From Acholoe squamosa (taxonomy: Eukaryota; Annelida; Polychaeta; Phyllodocida; Polynoidae), in the NCBI GenBank assembly GCA_949317995.1, contig OX439046.1:39344002-39408001 (forward strand): a DNA stretch of 64,000 nucleotides. The letters are read 5' to 3'. Positions 42,372 through 53,716 of the stretch are shown here, piece by piece (position 1 is the first letter of the stretch; the number at the start of each line of letters is the position of its first letter). The position numbers were made by a program, and so were the translations under genes. Below the pieces are notes generated by a model, which saw only the letters and a program-made list of their open reading frames with translations, searched no databases and was not told the DNA's origin.

Positions 42372-44786
42372 TTTCATGGTATGGATTGATTTCAATAGTA
42401 CAGATGTGGGGGATATAAATTTGCAAACTATGTAGGGGCCAGAGAAAACTTCTTGTAATTTTAGACATTTTTCTCTGTCTAGAAGTCTGGGGATCCTTAC
42501 ATAGACCAAAGAGCTGACTTTGATGTCAGTCTCCTTTGCGTTCTTGTCATGTTGTTTGCGCATGCGCTCTGTTGATTTTTCTGACTCTTCAATAATTCTA
42601 TTATATGTATAATCTACTCGTTTTAATTGATCTATAATATGCAGATTCAGGGATTTTTCTTCTTTTACAGGGAGTTTATTTTCCACTATAGAACTAGGGT
42701 TCCTGCCTTTCATTACAAAGAAAGGAGTGAATCCCGTTGATTTGGATTCCGTGTTGTTCATGGAGAACACTATGTATGATATAGTTTTTACATCTCTTTC
42801 TGCTTGCCCATTGGACTGGGGTCTGTAGGGTGAAGAAAATATGTGATTGATAGAAAAGACGCTGCACATGTTTCTGAATGATGAATTTTTATATGACGTT
42901 GCATTGTCACTCTGCAGATTTGTGGGCGCGCCTTCTGCCAAAATCACTTTTTCCGTGAATTCTGCTGTTGTGGTTTGTGCATCTAATGTTGTGGTGGGAT
43001 AAGCTATACAAAATTTGGAAAATTTATCCACCACAACTTGAATGTATCTATGGCCAGAAGGTGTTGGAGGGAGGGGGCCAATTGCATCTATGGGTACAAA
43101 CTAGAATGGGTAGGAAGGTTGGTCATGTTTTGTCATGGGTAATTTATTTGAAGTATTCATTTTCTTCGACTTGAGGCATATGTTGCATGTGGCCACAAAT
43201 TTTTCAACGTCTTGTGCCATGCCCTTCCAATATACTTTGGGAAGCATGATGGCGATCATTCTGTTTGTGCCTGCATGGCCAGCAAGTGGAATGTCATGGA
43301 ATACTGTCAATATTGGAGTCCTCATGACTTTGGGTATGACTGGTTGAAATGACACTTCCTTGTGTTTTTTGTACAACATTGAATTAATGTGCATTAGTAC
43401 ACCCTCTACCAACATATGATCTTTGGTAGAATTAATGAAATGTTGAAGATCCTTCTTATGTTTGAAGTTTGGTACCTGCTCAGACTCTAGATATTGTATA
43501 ATGGGATAAGTGGTGTCACAATTCTTTTGTTCTCTTTTTAGATTTAAATAAGAGACAGATGGTGATGATAGTTGTTCAATCATTTCCCGTATGTGTTTTG
43601 TCTGTGTGGTTAAATGAGATGCCTTAATGATGGCGGCTTCCTTGTCAATTGGTTTAACACACAACTGTTGCACTTTAGGAGTCTGGCGCGGCTTTGTCTT
43701 CTTTGTGTAAGACGTAGCCGGCGTCATGGAACATAGGAATGCTGGACGGGTGTCTGATTGTCTAGATATTGTTACACCTTTGAGGTCCTGATTAGGCTGG
43801 CGCACTGGGGAGTGGCCTGGGTTATGGCGCGGCGTCGGCTTTGTTTCAGGTAAAGGTGTGAATTGTGGTTGAATGGGACGCATTGGGGAGTGGCCTGGGT
43901 TATGGCGCAGTGTCACATTCTCTGTTTGTACAGGTGTGGGATTAGCAGATGACAGCGAGATTGGGGAGTGGCCTGGGTTATGGCGCGCCGTCTGTGTTGC
44001 TAATCCTCCCTTTGAATTAGATGCTATACCATTGACAACACCATGGGGGTTGTTTGTAGACAAATTAACATGCCTTGTTTTATTTGTTATTGTACAGCTG
44101 GTGTTGTTACCTGGCTGCGCTTTGTCTGGCACATGTGTAATTTCCGGATTAGTTAATCCCCTGTCTGTCTTTGTTGTTTCCATGTTTGTAGGGGTAATAG
44201 CATTATGAACTTGGCATACCGGTCTAATGTTAATTGTATTGACATGTGTGCTTGTTATTGGAATGTCGGCATTCTTTCTAAGCTTACTAAAGCCACCTTC
44301 CTCCGGTGCCATGTCTTTGTCTGGGAGAGAGTCTGAGGGACAGGTACAATGGAAATGATGTGTGGACTTTTCTGTCAAGATGGATGGTGGATTTAATTTG
44401 AAAAGAGTGCTAGGTGGAGAATTTGAATGGAACAATTGTGTATAGGTTTTGTCATTGAACATAACGCGGTATTGTACTCTAATTGGCTTTGGTGGGGGTG
44501 GGGGTTCAGTCATGGGTTCTTTTTCCAATGGATATTCCCGCCTCGACATAACGTCTGAGGGTACATTTAATTTACCTTTTAGATGTCTAATTGTGAAAGA
44601 AAATTGCTGGATTTTGAGAGCCCACCGTGCCCACATGTTTTTATTGTCCGCTTTTGTTAGCATTTGAATGAGGGCCTGGTGGTCTGTATCGTTCAAGCGG
44701 TAGCTGCCAACCAAGCAGGATGGGTAGATTGATACAAATCGTTTTACATACACTAAATATAGTAACTGGAGACTTCCAGTGCGCAT
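42372..44786 (-). pseudogene. pol: Truncated pol of a third Ty3/gypsy lineage (RNase H end and integrase)
   Basis: On the minus strand: the end of RNase H (TDHQALIQML, RHLKGKLNVPSDVMSRR), then an unusually long linker of about 300 residues rich in Pro/Thr/His with three tandem repeats of RHNPGHSP, then the integrase zinc motif (H-H with CNICLKSK), the catalytic domain (VVVD, SDNA, QAERD) and a short tail ending near 42372. A TAG at 43101-43103 interrupts the integrase. RT and everything upstream are missing. It is not close to Ty3-A or Ty3-B. It abuts the broken Ty3-B ORF3 without visible LTRs. Confidence 0.85.
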
Positions 44787-45085
44787 CTAAACATAGCACT
44801 GGGGGGGGGTCACCAAGTTCAGTGTGATTCTTATTATAGCTGCTAGGAATTCCTGGTATGCTGTGAGCTGCTCATGATTAATGGGCATGTCCTCCAGCAG
44901 GAGGAGTGGGTCTTAATATAGCTATTAGGAATTCCTGGCATGCTGTGGGCTGCTCATGATTAATGGGTGTGTCCTCCAGTAGGAGGAGTGGGTCTAAACA
45001 TAGCTGCTAGGAATTCCTGCCATGCAGTGAGCTGCTCAGGATTAATGGGTGTATCCTCCAGTGGGAGGAGGCGGGGTCACTGAGT
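44786..45085. repeat. 82-bp tandem repeat, about 3.5 copies
   Basis: Units containing TAGCTGCTAGGAATTCCTG, GAGCTGCTCATGATTAATGG and CCTCCAGYRGGAGGAG start near 44836, 44917 and 44999, preceded by a partial one. Each unit holds a small hairpin (CTCCAG...GGAG). Confidence 0.75.
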
Positions 45086-47571
45086 GCAGTTGACACCGCC
45101 AGCCTTTGGTCTATAGGTGTGGCTTGGCTTGTGGGTAGACTCAGACACTGGGTTACATGGTAGAGTCAAGGTGAAAAATAAATATGATAAATACAATACC
45201 TATAATGGTCTACTGACAATACCTTCAAAATATCTAAAAATTGTAATTCTAGCCCATGTCATAGTTATGCCTATCCCTTGAATTTTGCACTGTCAGAATG
45301 CTTTGCCCCAAGCTAGATCTTCTGTGACTGAACTGACTTGAGACGATAAAGTTAAATATTTGTTGTAAAAATAATCATCATACATGGCCCTGAGATAGAA
45401 ATTCTCCTGACTTTCTTGGAATTCTGAGTTTATGACAGAAATCCCTTTAGACAATTGCTATTAAACATGGGCAAAATTACAATAATTTGCTTGATAAAAC
45501 TGGTTAAAATTTCCGAATTATCAAAGATCTGTGTGTGCAACCTATTATGGCCCATTATCTCTCTAATTGGCACATTAATTTCCCCAAAAGTGTGCCATTG
45601 GCTCATTGAAAAGAATCCTGGCAATATCCCTGTATAAATCGGGGATAAAATCGTACAGCACAGTATGGGTAGGCACAGTCATAAAGCCCCATACTGCAAG
45701 GGTACCCCCTGCTGCGAAATGTGTGACCTATTTTCCGCATATGGGAATTTTCTATGACATCATACCTAGCATCATCCTGACCTTGTTTACAAATGCACAG
45801 GCATGGCTAGGGTACCAATTAAAAGCTATTGATTCAAGGATTCTAATGGTGCCAAAAGGTGGGGGGGGGGAATTGTATTGTTGGAGGAATTGAAAAATGT
45901 ATTTTTTCAGAGCTTTGGTTCACACACTTTTACTGGTTGGTTCACACTATGGAGGCCATAAATTGATTCTACTCATCAAGACAAATCCAATGATGGGTAA
46001 TTTGTAGCTGAGAGCCAAGGGACTCTCCTGAAAGTTTTGGGTCAAAAATTTTGGACACATGACACCGGAGACCAAAAATTAAGCTCTGACCTTGACCTTA
46101 AATGACCTTGACCTTAAATGACCTGAAAATAAGGTCACCTGGGCTGGTAGGGTATTTGATACACATTTATAGTATTTAAGCATACTTATATTACCAGGTA
46201 AATAGGGTAGTCTCTTTAAATCTAGGTAGAATTTAGGTCTCACTGAAAAGTGACTTTTGACCTTGACCTTAAATGACCTTGACCGACAGAAGGTCACAGG
46301 TGAGCTAGATCTACCGGGCATCCAACCCTCATCATTACATTTATTTGAAGGAAATTGGTTAAAAATTGATAAAATGAGAACAGAAAAATGTGTTTTCACC
46401 ACCAGGCAGTTATCTGTCAGTGGTCACAATTGGTATGGACGAAAACTAATCTAAGTGATGTGAAAGTTGTAAGGATCCCGTTGTAACTGATAAGGCCACC
46501 ATTTAATGGAGGTGAATCCTTGCACAGGGGGCCCATAAGGGAGCTGCAAGGCTGGCGCTAGACATGGACTTAAATTGAGTATTTCGATACTTCCCCTAAT
46601 CAGAATGCTTTCAAACTTCACACACCATTAGTTTACCATTTGATGATGACTTGCTGAAAGTTTAGTACAGGTATTATGAGTAGAACTGCCATTAATTATT
46701 TAGGATAGTCGGGGAATGGATTGTGTGGAATTGTCAGGTGAAAGGTGCAATGGAGTAATGATTTCAAAATTAATTTTATCAAAATCTACTAAGGGGAATT
46801 ACTTCATTTTCATACATAACATTCTTTCATATCTTTAGGTGACTCTCTAAAAGTGACAAATAATTTGATGAAATAGTTTTAGAGAGAAATGATATTTCTT
46901 GCAACCCCATAATGTGCCAGGCAGACTGCCAATGGTGGGCACTGGTTTGTTATTCACCTCCAAAGTATGTCTGCCCTAGTTGCGTGGTGGCGCCCCCTGT
47001 AAACAAATCATTGCTTCTCGTCCAGACGAATGGGATAATGGGCAGAATTCTCAGACGACATAATTGTCATTTTCTCAGAAACTAAACAAGATATTGACTT
47101 GAAATTTTCACTGAATACTTATTTCAATTAGATCTATCCAGTCATAACATCAGTTTACACATCTAATGTATTTGAAAATTTTGTGACTGTGCCTAGTATG
47201 GGACTATGTCTATGGCATAGTCCTACCACCCATTAAATTGGCCAAAATCTCACGATTTTAAAATCGTGGAAGTTTGGTGTGCACAACTTTAAAAATCGTG
47301 GTAAAATAGCGTCGTAGTCGTGGACTTTTGTCATAGTCGTGGCTTGCCTACGACCAGTCTGGCCGGCCCTTAACTGCTGCTTATCTTTTTTCAAAATTAT
47401 TCATATCTATTTGCCAATCATCCCAGTGCCGAAGGTACGACCGTGCACTAGGCACTGAGACTGTGAGAGCACCAGCGGGTTTCGGTGAACTATGTTTTCG
47501 ACCGAAATCCAGTTTATCCTCGCCGGAAGTCCTCTCCCAGTCGTTGTTCAGTCAAAGTAGTAATTACTATA
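45086..47571. other. Non-coding; contains a TGACCTTGACC repeat cluster
   Basis: No gene seen. At 46085-46137 and 46256-46298 TGACCTTGACC and AAATGACCTTGACC recur, five to six extended AGGTCA half-sites in about 210 bp, with inverted AAGGTCA words nearby. The remainder is ordinary AT-rich DNA. Confidence 0.5.
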
Positions 47572-47573
47572 TA

Positions 47574-48546
47574 CAGTAAAATTCCTTTACAACGAATCCT
47601 GTTACAACGAAATTTCGTTTACAACAAACTAATCTCATTGTCCCAAATCAGCCCCATACATTTCTATAGTAAAAAAAATCCCCTTATAACGAATTTTACA
47701 TCATCTGAAATCGTTTATAACAAATTTTTCATAGCTTATACAAACATTATCTGGTATCTGAGGGGTGTTAGGATGTGTGATAGGACCTCTACAGCCGCCT
47801 CTATTGAACTCTGGGCGGCAGAAGGGATAAGGGAGTTGGGAAGAGGGGTGTTAGGATGTGTGATGGGGCTTCTACAGCCGTCTCTATTGAACTCAGGGCG
47901 GCAGAAGGGATAAGGGAGGTGGGGGGAAGGGGAGTTAGGATGTGTGATGGGGCTTCTACAGCCGTCTCTATTGAACTCAGGGCGGCAGAAGGGATAAGGG
48001 AGGTGGGGGGGAAGGGGTGTTAGAATGTGTGATGGGGCTTCTACAGCCGTCTCTATTGAACTCAGGGCAGCAGAAGGGATAAGGGAGGTGGGGGGAGGGG
48101 GTGTTAGGATGTGTGATGGGGCTTCTACAGCCATCTCTATTGAACTCAGGGCGGCAGAAGGGATAAGGAAGGTGGGGGGAGGGGGTGTTAGAATGTGTGA
48201 TGGGGCTTCTATAGCCGTCTCTATTGAACTCAGGGCGGCAGAAGGGATAAGGGAGGTGGGGGGAGGGGGTGTTAGGATGTGTGATGGGGCTTCTTCCGCC
48301 ATCTCTATTGAACTCAGGGCGGCAGAAGGGATAAGGGAGGTGGGGGGAGGGGGTGTTAGAATGTGTGATGGGGCTTCTACAGCCGTCTCTATTGAACTCA
48401 GGGCGGCAGAAGGGATAAGGGAGGTGGGGGGGGGTGTGTAGTTGGCCCCTAATGGTCTCATATTGTATGATTTGATTAGAACGAAATTCGTTTATAACGA
48501 ATGTTTTTCCTTGTCCCAAGCACTTTGTTATAACGGAATTTTACTG
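47574..48546. mobile_element. pogo/Tigger-like MITE filled with 84-bp tandem repeats
   Basis: Ends CAGTAAAATTCC and GGAATTTTACTG are inverted repeats bordered by TA on both sides (47572-47573 and 48547-48548), as expected for Tc1/mariner-pogo. Subterminal TTATAACGAA-type words also recur in inverted orientation. The middle (about 47763-48436) is eight near-identical 84-bp units (GTGTTAGGATGTGTGATGGG ... GGCGGCAGAAGGGATAAGGG). No transposase is present. Confidence 0.72.
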
Positions 48547-48692
48547 TATATATATTTATTTATTATATAAATGGGCACCATCCTTCACAATAATGCATGC
48601 CTTTTAGTCCCATTTCATCCAGAATGGATATCATTGATTAACAAATTAGTGAAATCATGAAGACAATGTAGTAAAATTGCAAAAACGCGTTT

Positions 48693-48772
48693 TCCTTGGA
48701 CGGAGCCTGGAATCGAACCGGCGACTTCATGCACGGCTGGCGATCACTCTGACCGCTGAGCCACACAGTCTA
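48693..48772 (-). repeat. tRNA-like sequence, probably a SINE head or tRNA relic
   Basis: On the minus strand an A-box-like TGGCTCAGCGGTCAGAGTG and a B-box GGTTCGATTCC are spaced as in a tRNA. The T stem has two mismatches, the acceptor stem pairs only in part and no good anticodon arm forms, so it is not called a functional tRNA. Confidence 0.5.
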
Positions 48773-48810
48773 CTACTTACAATAGAAATAATTTGGCACC
48801 TCTATAATCT

Positions 48811-51182
48811 TGGGACCTGGAGATGACTTTCCATTTCCTGGATTGTCATCTCTGTTCAATGGTTACCTGTACACCAGAGATGACTTTCTCCAGTCATCTC
48901 CGATCCACCTGGGACCTGGAGATGACTTTCCATTTCCTGGATTGCCATCTCCAGTCTGTTCAATGGTTACATGTACACCGGAGATGACTTTCTTTAGTCA
49001 TCTCCGCTCCACCTGGAGGATACCTGGGACCTGGTGATGACTTTCCATTTCCTGGATTGTCATCTCCAGTCTGTTCAATGGTTACCTGTACACCAGAGAT
49101 GACTTTCTCCAGTCATCTCCGATCCACCTGGGACCTGGAGATGACTTTCCATTTCCTGGATTGTCATCTCCAGTCTGTTCTATGGTCACCTGTGCACCGG
49201 AGATGACTTTCTCCAGTCATCTCCGCTCTGCACCTATGGTACCTGTTCCCTGCAGATCACTTCCAACATTCCAGTTATACGTCATCTCCAGTCTGATTTA
49301 AGGCCATTTCTAAGGCCATTTAGTTCTAATAAATTGGATTATGGATTTTTTCAATCAACTCTTTGGTCGGCCATGGGCAAAAAAATAAAAATAAAAGTTG
49401 CCCCAAGCCCCCATCTAAGACCCAATATATCCTACCGGCCAGAGCAAAGAAAAAAAAAAAGGTCATGGACAATCCATTTTTATGTCATCTAAAGTGTAGA
49501 TATTAATAATTTGTTCACATGGAAAGGCAGAAATCGAAGGTTCATTGCTTACAATATACTTTTTTTCTCGTCACCGGATCCGTAAACCAAGTTATTAGAA
49601 TAAAATGGCCTAACCTGGAGATGACTTTCTAGAGTCATCTCCGGTCTGTCTGGAGGATGCCTGCACCTGGAGATGACCTACCATGTCCTGGGTAGTCATC
49701 TCCAATCTGTTCTTAGGGAGTGGTAATTTTTTAACAAAGGGGGGGGTTGGTGAAATTCCGTGTGTGCAGCGAAAAATTTTTTCCGTGGCCCCTCGGAGGG
49801 GTCTGAAATTTTTCTGTCCCCCCTTTTATTCTTTAGTGGTGCACAGGCTTTTTTGCTCAAAAGGGCGGGGGCGTCTCCCTAAAGCCGAAAGATTAGTGAG
49901 GAGGAGGGTATGAAGGGGCTCCTGATCATGAATTATTTCAAATTTTGGATCCACCAAACTTTAAACTTGTGCCCCATCACTGCTTCTCTGGTAGCCGGCT
50001 AGGACTGTGCCTGCAATAGCTCCAGGAATGCTCAGCCCTGTTCTTATAAAAAAAGACGCCCCCCCCCCCTTTGAGCAAAAAAGCCTGTGCACCACTAAAG
50101 AATAAAAGGGGGGACAGAAAAATTTCAGGCCACGGAAAAATTTTCGCTGCACACACACGGAATTTCACCACCCCCCCTGTTGTTAAAAAATTACCACTCC
50201 CTAAGAACAGATCGGAGATGACTACCCAGGACATGGTAGGTCATCTCCAGGTGCACGCATCCTCCAGGCAGACCGGAGATGACTCTAGAAAGTCATCTCC
50301 AGGTTAGGCCATTTTATTCTAATAACTTCGATTACGGATCCGGCGAAAATAGAAAAAAAGTAAAAATTTTGTTGTTTTTTTCCGATTGGCGACGGGATTT
50401 TTGGAGAATATGACCCTAAAAATATTCTTTGGGGAAAAAAAAGTATATTGTAAGCAATGAACCTTCGATTTCTGCCTTTCCATGTGAACAAATTATTAAT
50501 ATCTACACTTTAGATGACATAAAAATGGCTTTTCCATGACATTTTTTTTTTTTTTTGCTCTGGCCGGTAGGATATATTGGGTCTTAGATGGGGGCTTGGG
50601 GCAACTTTTATTTTTATTTTTTTGCCCATGGCCGACCACAGAGTTGATTGAAAAAAATCTAAATGGCCTTAGAATGGCCTTAGAAATGGCCTTAAATCAG
50701 ACTGGAGATGACGTATAACTGGAATGTTGGAAGTGATCCGCAGGGTACAGGTACCATAGGTGCAGAGCGGAGATGACTGAAGAAAGTCATCTCCATTGTA
50801 CAGGCGACCATAGAACAGACTGGAGATGACAATCCAGGAAATGGAAAGTCATCTCCAGGTCCCATGCAGGTATCCTCCAGGTGGATCGGAGATGACTGGA
50901 GAAAGCATCTCCGGTGTACAGGTGACCATAGAACAGACTGGAGATGACAATCCAGGAAATGGAAAGTCATCTCCAGGTCCCATGCAGGTATCCTCCAGGT
51001 GGATCGGAGATGACTGGAGAAAGCATCTCTGGTGTACAGGTAACCATAGAACAGACTGGAGATGATGATCCAGGAAATGGAAAGTCATCTCCAGGTCCCA
51101 TGCAGGTATCCTCCAGGTGGAGCGGAGATGACTCAAGAAAGTCATCTCCGGTCATCGGAGTACAGGTAACCAGGGACAGGTA
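48811..51182. mobile_element. Fold-back element with roughly 1.1-kb inverted arms made of hairpin repeats
   Basis: The left arm (about 48811-49877) is the inverse complement of the right arm (about 50051-51182), with a loop of about 170 bp. The outer third of each arm is four to five tandem units of roughly 110 bp. Each unit contains hairpins with GGAGATGAC / GTCATCTCC stems, for example GGAGATGACTTTCC...GTCATCTCC. The inner part has A/T-rich and G/C-run sequence shared by both arms. No ORF with recognisable content is present. This is the layout of fold-back transposons such as Drosophila FB or sea-urchin TU elements; family membership is not shown. Confidence 0.7.
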
Positions 51183-51944
51183 ACCAATTAAGCATGCCCA
51201 ACCCCAACTACCCTAAGCAAACTACTGCCCCCTCCCCCTCAACCTATCCTCCCCCCCTCCCTGCCCCTCACCCCCCCCCCCCACTCTCTCACACTATACG
51301 GCGACTACATGACGGTAGGGTGAGGACTCTCGGCGAGCTTTGACCGGAATCCCGTCTTATTATATGGCTAATATCGACGACACTATAGATTAGTACTACT
51401 TACTCCGTATTCAATGGGGGGGTGGAATACGATCCTCACATATTCGGCAGCGCCATTTTAAAATTTATACAGAGCTAACTAGTTTCGTATTTAGGTATGG
51501 TTATTAGAAGTTTTACAGTAAAACAATGATTGAACTAGTTAAATAATATGTTATGAATTGTTTAAGGTATATTTAAGTATAAGCGCCATGTTAAAAATAG
51601 AAGATATTGCCCTGCACAAGGAACATTTATATCAAAACTAAAAGCAGCGGCTAGCTCCGTATCAGGTGACCTACTTCCATCAAGCAAGCTGTCATGGCAG
51701 ATCAAAACGAGGATGCTAGGGGTCGAGAGGGTGCAGCGAAGCTGCAAGACCACTTTCATGAGGGGTTTAGGAGTTTAGATGGCCGTTTAGATAACATTGA
51801 CCCTTTTGGTTTGGCAAAAGAGTCATGTGTGGTAGGCTTTGAGTAGGAGTGTGGGTTATATAGGCTATAAATTTCTTTAAAAGTGTGATGAAGGGAGGAT
51901 GTGCATGTTAACTAACAAATTTGGCATAACTACTGACATATTTT
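51183..51944. other. No gene seen
   Basis: Includes C-rich low complexity at 51220-51290 and otherwise unremarkable non-coding sequence. Confidence 0.4.
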
Positions 51945-52220
51945 GACTAATTGCTGACAAATAGCGAGAAAGTACTGACATTCATTGACTTATTGCTGAC
52001 AAAATGCGAGTAAATACTGACATATTGACTAATATCTGACAAATTGTGAGTAATTACTGACATAAATGGACTAATTGTTGTTATATAATGACTAAGTACT
52101 GGCATATATTGACTGATTGCTGACAAATAGTGAGTAAATACTGACATATATTGACTAATTTCTGACAAATTATGAGCAATTACTGACATATCGAGAGTAA
52201 GTGAGTGAGTAATAGATGTT

Positions 52221-52402
52221 GATTGATTGATTGATTTGTGTTTTACAGCACTTTAGCGGCACTAAGTGGCTATCCCGTGCTTCACAGGTTGATAATTTAA
52301 CAGAGGAATATGTCAGTGCCCGCGCATATGTGCACCACACACATCCTGAGAGGATAGGAAAGAGGAGATATAGACCCTTTTAAGTGGGCTAGGGAAGCCC
52401 GA
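52221..52402 (-). mobile_element. SINE-like copy, tail type II
   Basis: 182 bp flanked by GAGTAATAGATGTT (52207-52220 and 52403-52416), a 14-bp target-site duplication. On the minus strand the tail is AAAACACAAATCAATCAATC. It is inserted into the tail of the type I copy that continues at 52417. Confidence 0.75.
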
Positions 52403-52416
52403 GAGTAATAGATGTT

Positions 52417-52573
52417 TAACACCATTTCGACAGCTGAGGTTATATTCATGGCGAGAACTACATTACACAATTTCACAGAGGAATGTGTCAGTGCCCGAGC
52501 ATATGTGCACCACACACATCTGAGGGGAAAGGAAAGAGGAGAAATAGACCCTTTTAGTGAGCTAGGGAAGCCC
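52417..52573 (-). mobile_element. SINE-like copy, tail type I
   Basis: Matches 12309-12488. Its front half (GGGCTTCCCTAGC ... GCACATATGC) is shared with the type II copies; its 3' half (ATTGTGTAATGTAGTTC ... GAAATGGTGTTAAAC) is not. The end of its tail lies at about 52200-52220, separated by the type II insertion. Confidence 0.65.
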
Positions 52574-52710
52574 ACTGACATATCGACTAATTGCTGACAA
52601 ATAGTGCATAGGTACTGACATATTTTAATCAATTGCTGATAAATTGTGCATAACTACTGACATATTTTGACTAATTGCTGACAAATAGCGACAAAGTACT
52701 GACATTCATT

Positions 52711-52891
52711 CATTGATTGATTGATTTGTGTTTTACAGCACTTTAGCGGCACTAAGTGGCTATCCCATGCTTCACAGGTTGATAATTTAACAGAGGAATG
52801 TGTCAGTGCCCGCGCATATGTGCACCACACACATCCTGAGGGGATAGGAAAGAGGAGATATAGACCCTTTTAAGTGAGCTAGGGAAGCCCG
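52711..52891 (-). mobile_element. SINE-like copy, tail type II
   Basis: 181 bp, nearly identical to 52221-52402 and flanked by TGACATTCATT (52700-52710 and 52892-52902), an 11-bp target-site duplication taken from the surrounding tandem repeat. Confidence 0.75.
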
Positions 52892-52965
52892 TGACATTCA
52901 TTGACTTATTGCTGACAAAATATGAGTAAATACTGACATATATTGACTAATATCTGACAAGTTAG

Positions 52966-53716
52966 GAAAACATCACAGAATATCTAAAATGAATCAATGA
53001 TGTGATAATATAATATTTGTCCTACGAGGAAAACCTAACAGCATCAAAATCCATTGACAATTCAATGACTTATGACCATTTATATTGAAGATGCCAAGTG
53101 TGTTTTTTTATCATTTTCTGTGAAAACTCCCTCTGACAGGATGTACACAATCGCCTCTTGTACAAAAACTACTGACATTAGGAAGATAAATCTAACTGAT
53201 TCATAGAGGGAAAATGTTGGCCTTTGTTATGACAGGTGATAGATAGATTTGTTATGACATTTTCAATTTCTTAGATTCTTGCCAGGACCCCATGCTCGGG
53301 CAGATTCAGGGCAATTCTAAGTGAAAAAGCCTGTTTCAGACAGCATCTCAACATAATGGATTTTGCTATCAAACCCATATCAAACCCTAAAAAAACACTT
53401 TTTGCACTTCTAGCATCCTAAAGTATTGATAAATTTTTTTTTTTGGATTTTTTGAAAAAGAATTTTTAACCCCCTGCCATACCTACTGTCATCGCCTACT
53501 GGTTTACAAACTTTAAACCGGGTGATAATATGTGAAAGTACTGAACCGGGTGTGACTGTGAAGGCTTAAGCCCGCGTCGGACCCTTTTTCGAGTGGACAG
53601 CTACTGTTGAATTCCTTATGCAAGTCTTCATAAGATACTTACCGTGAAAATATGAAATGCTGCGTGGGAAATCAAGTTGACGATGCGATGCAGTCCCCCC
53701 AAAAGTTCTGCCGCTT
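52966..53716. other. No feature seen
   Basis: Non-coding sequence without repeats I could recognise. Confidence 0.35.

Larger units (their letters stand above)
51945..52965. repeat. Tandem repeat of about 40 bp, split by SINEs
   Basis: Units around ATTGACTAATTGCTGACAAAT with TACTGACATA recur in 51925-52200, 52574-52710 and 52892-52965. SINE copies sit in the two gaps. All segments have the same orientation, so one array was interrupted by successive insertions. Confidence 0.7.

Noticed and set aside
47736-48519. Long overlapping frames on both strands with repeated 28-residue units, looking like a repeat protein
   Set aside because: They are produced by 84-bp DNA units inside a MITE; all frames are open together and no codon bias or domain is present.
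48693-48772. tRNA gene on the minus strand
   Set aside because: A and B boxes are present, but the acceptor and T stems mispair and no anticodon arm forms; listed as a tRNA-like repeat.
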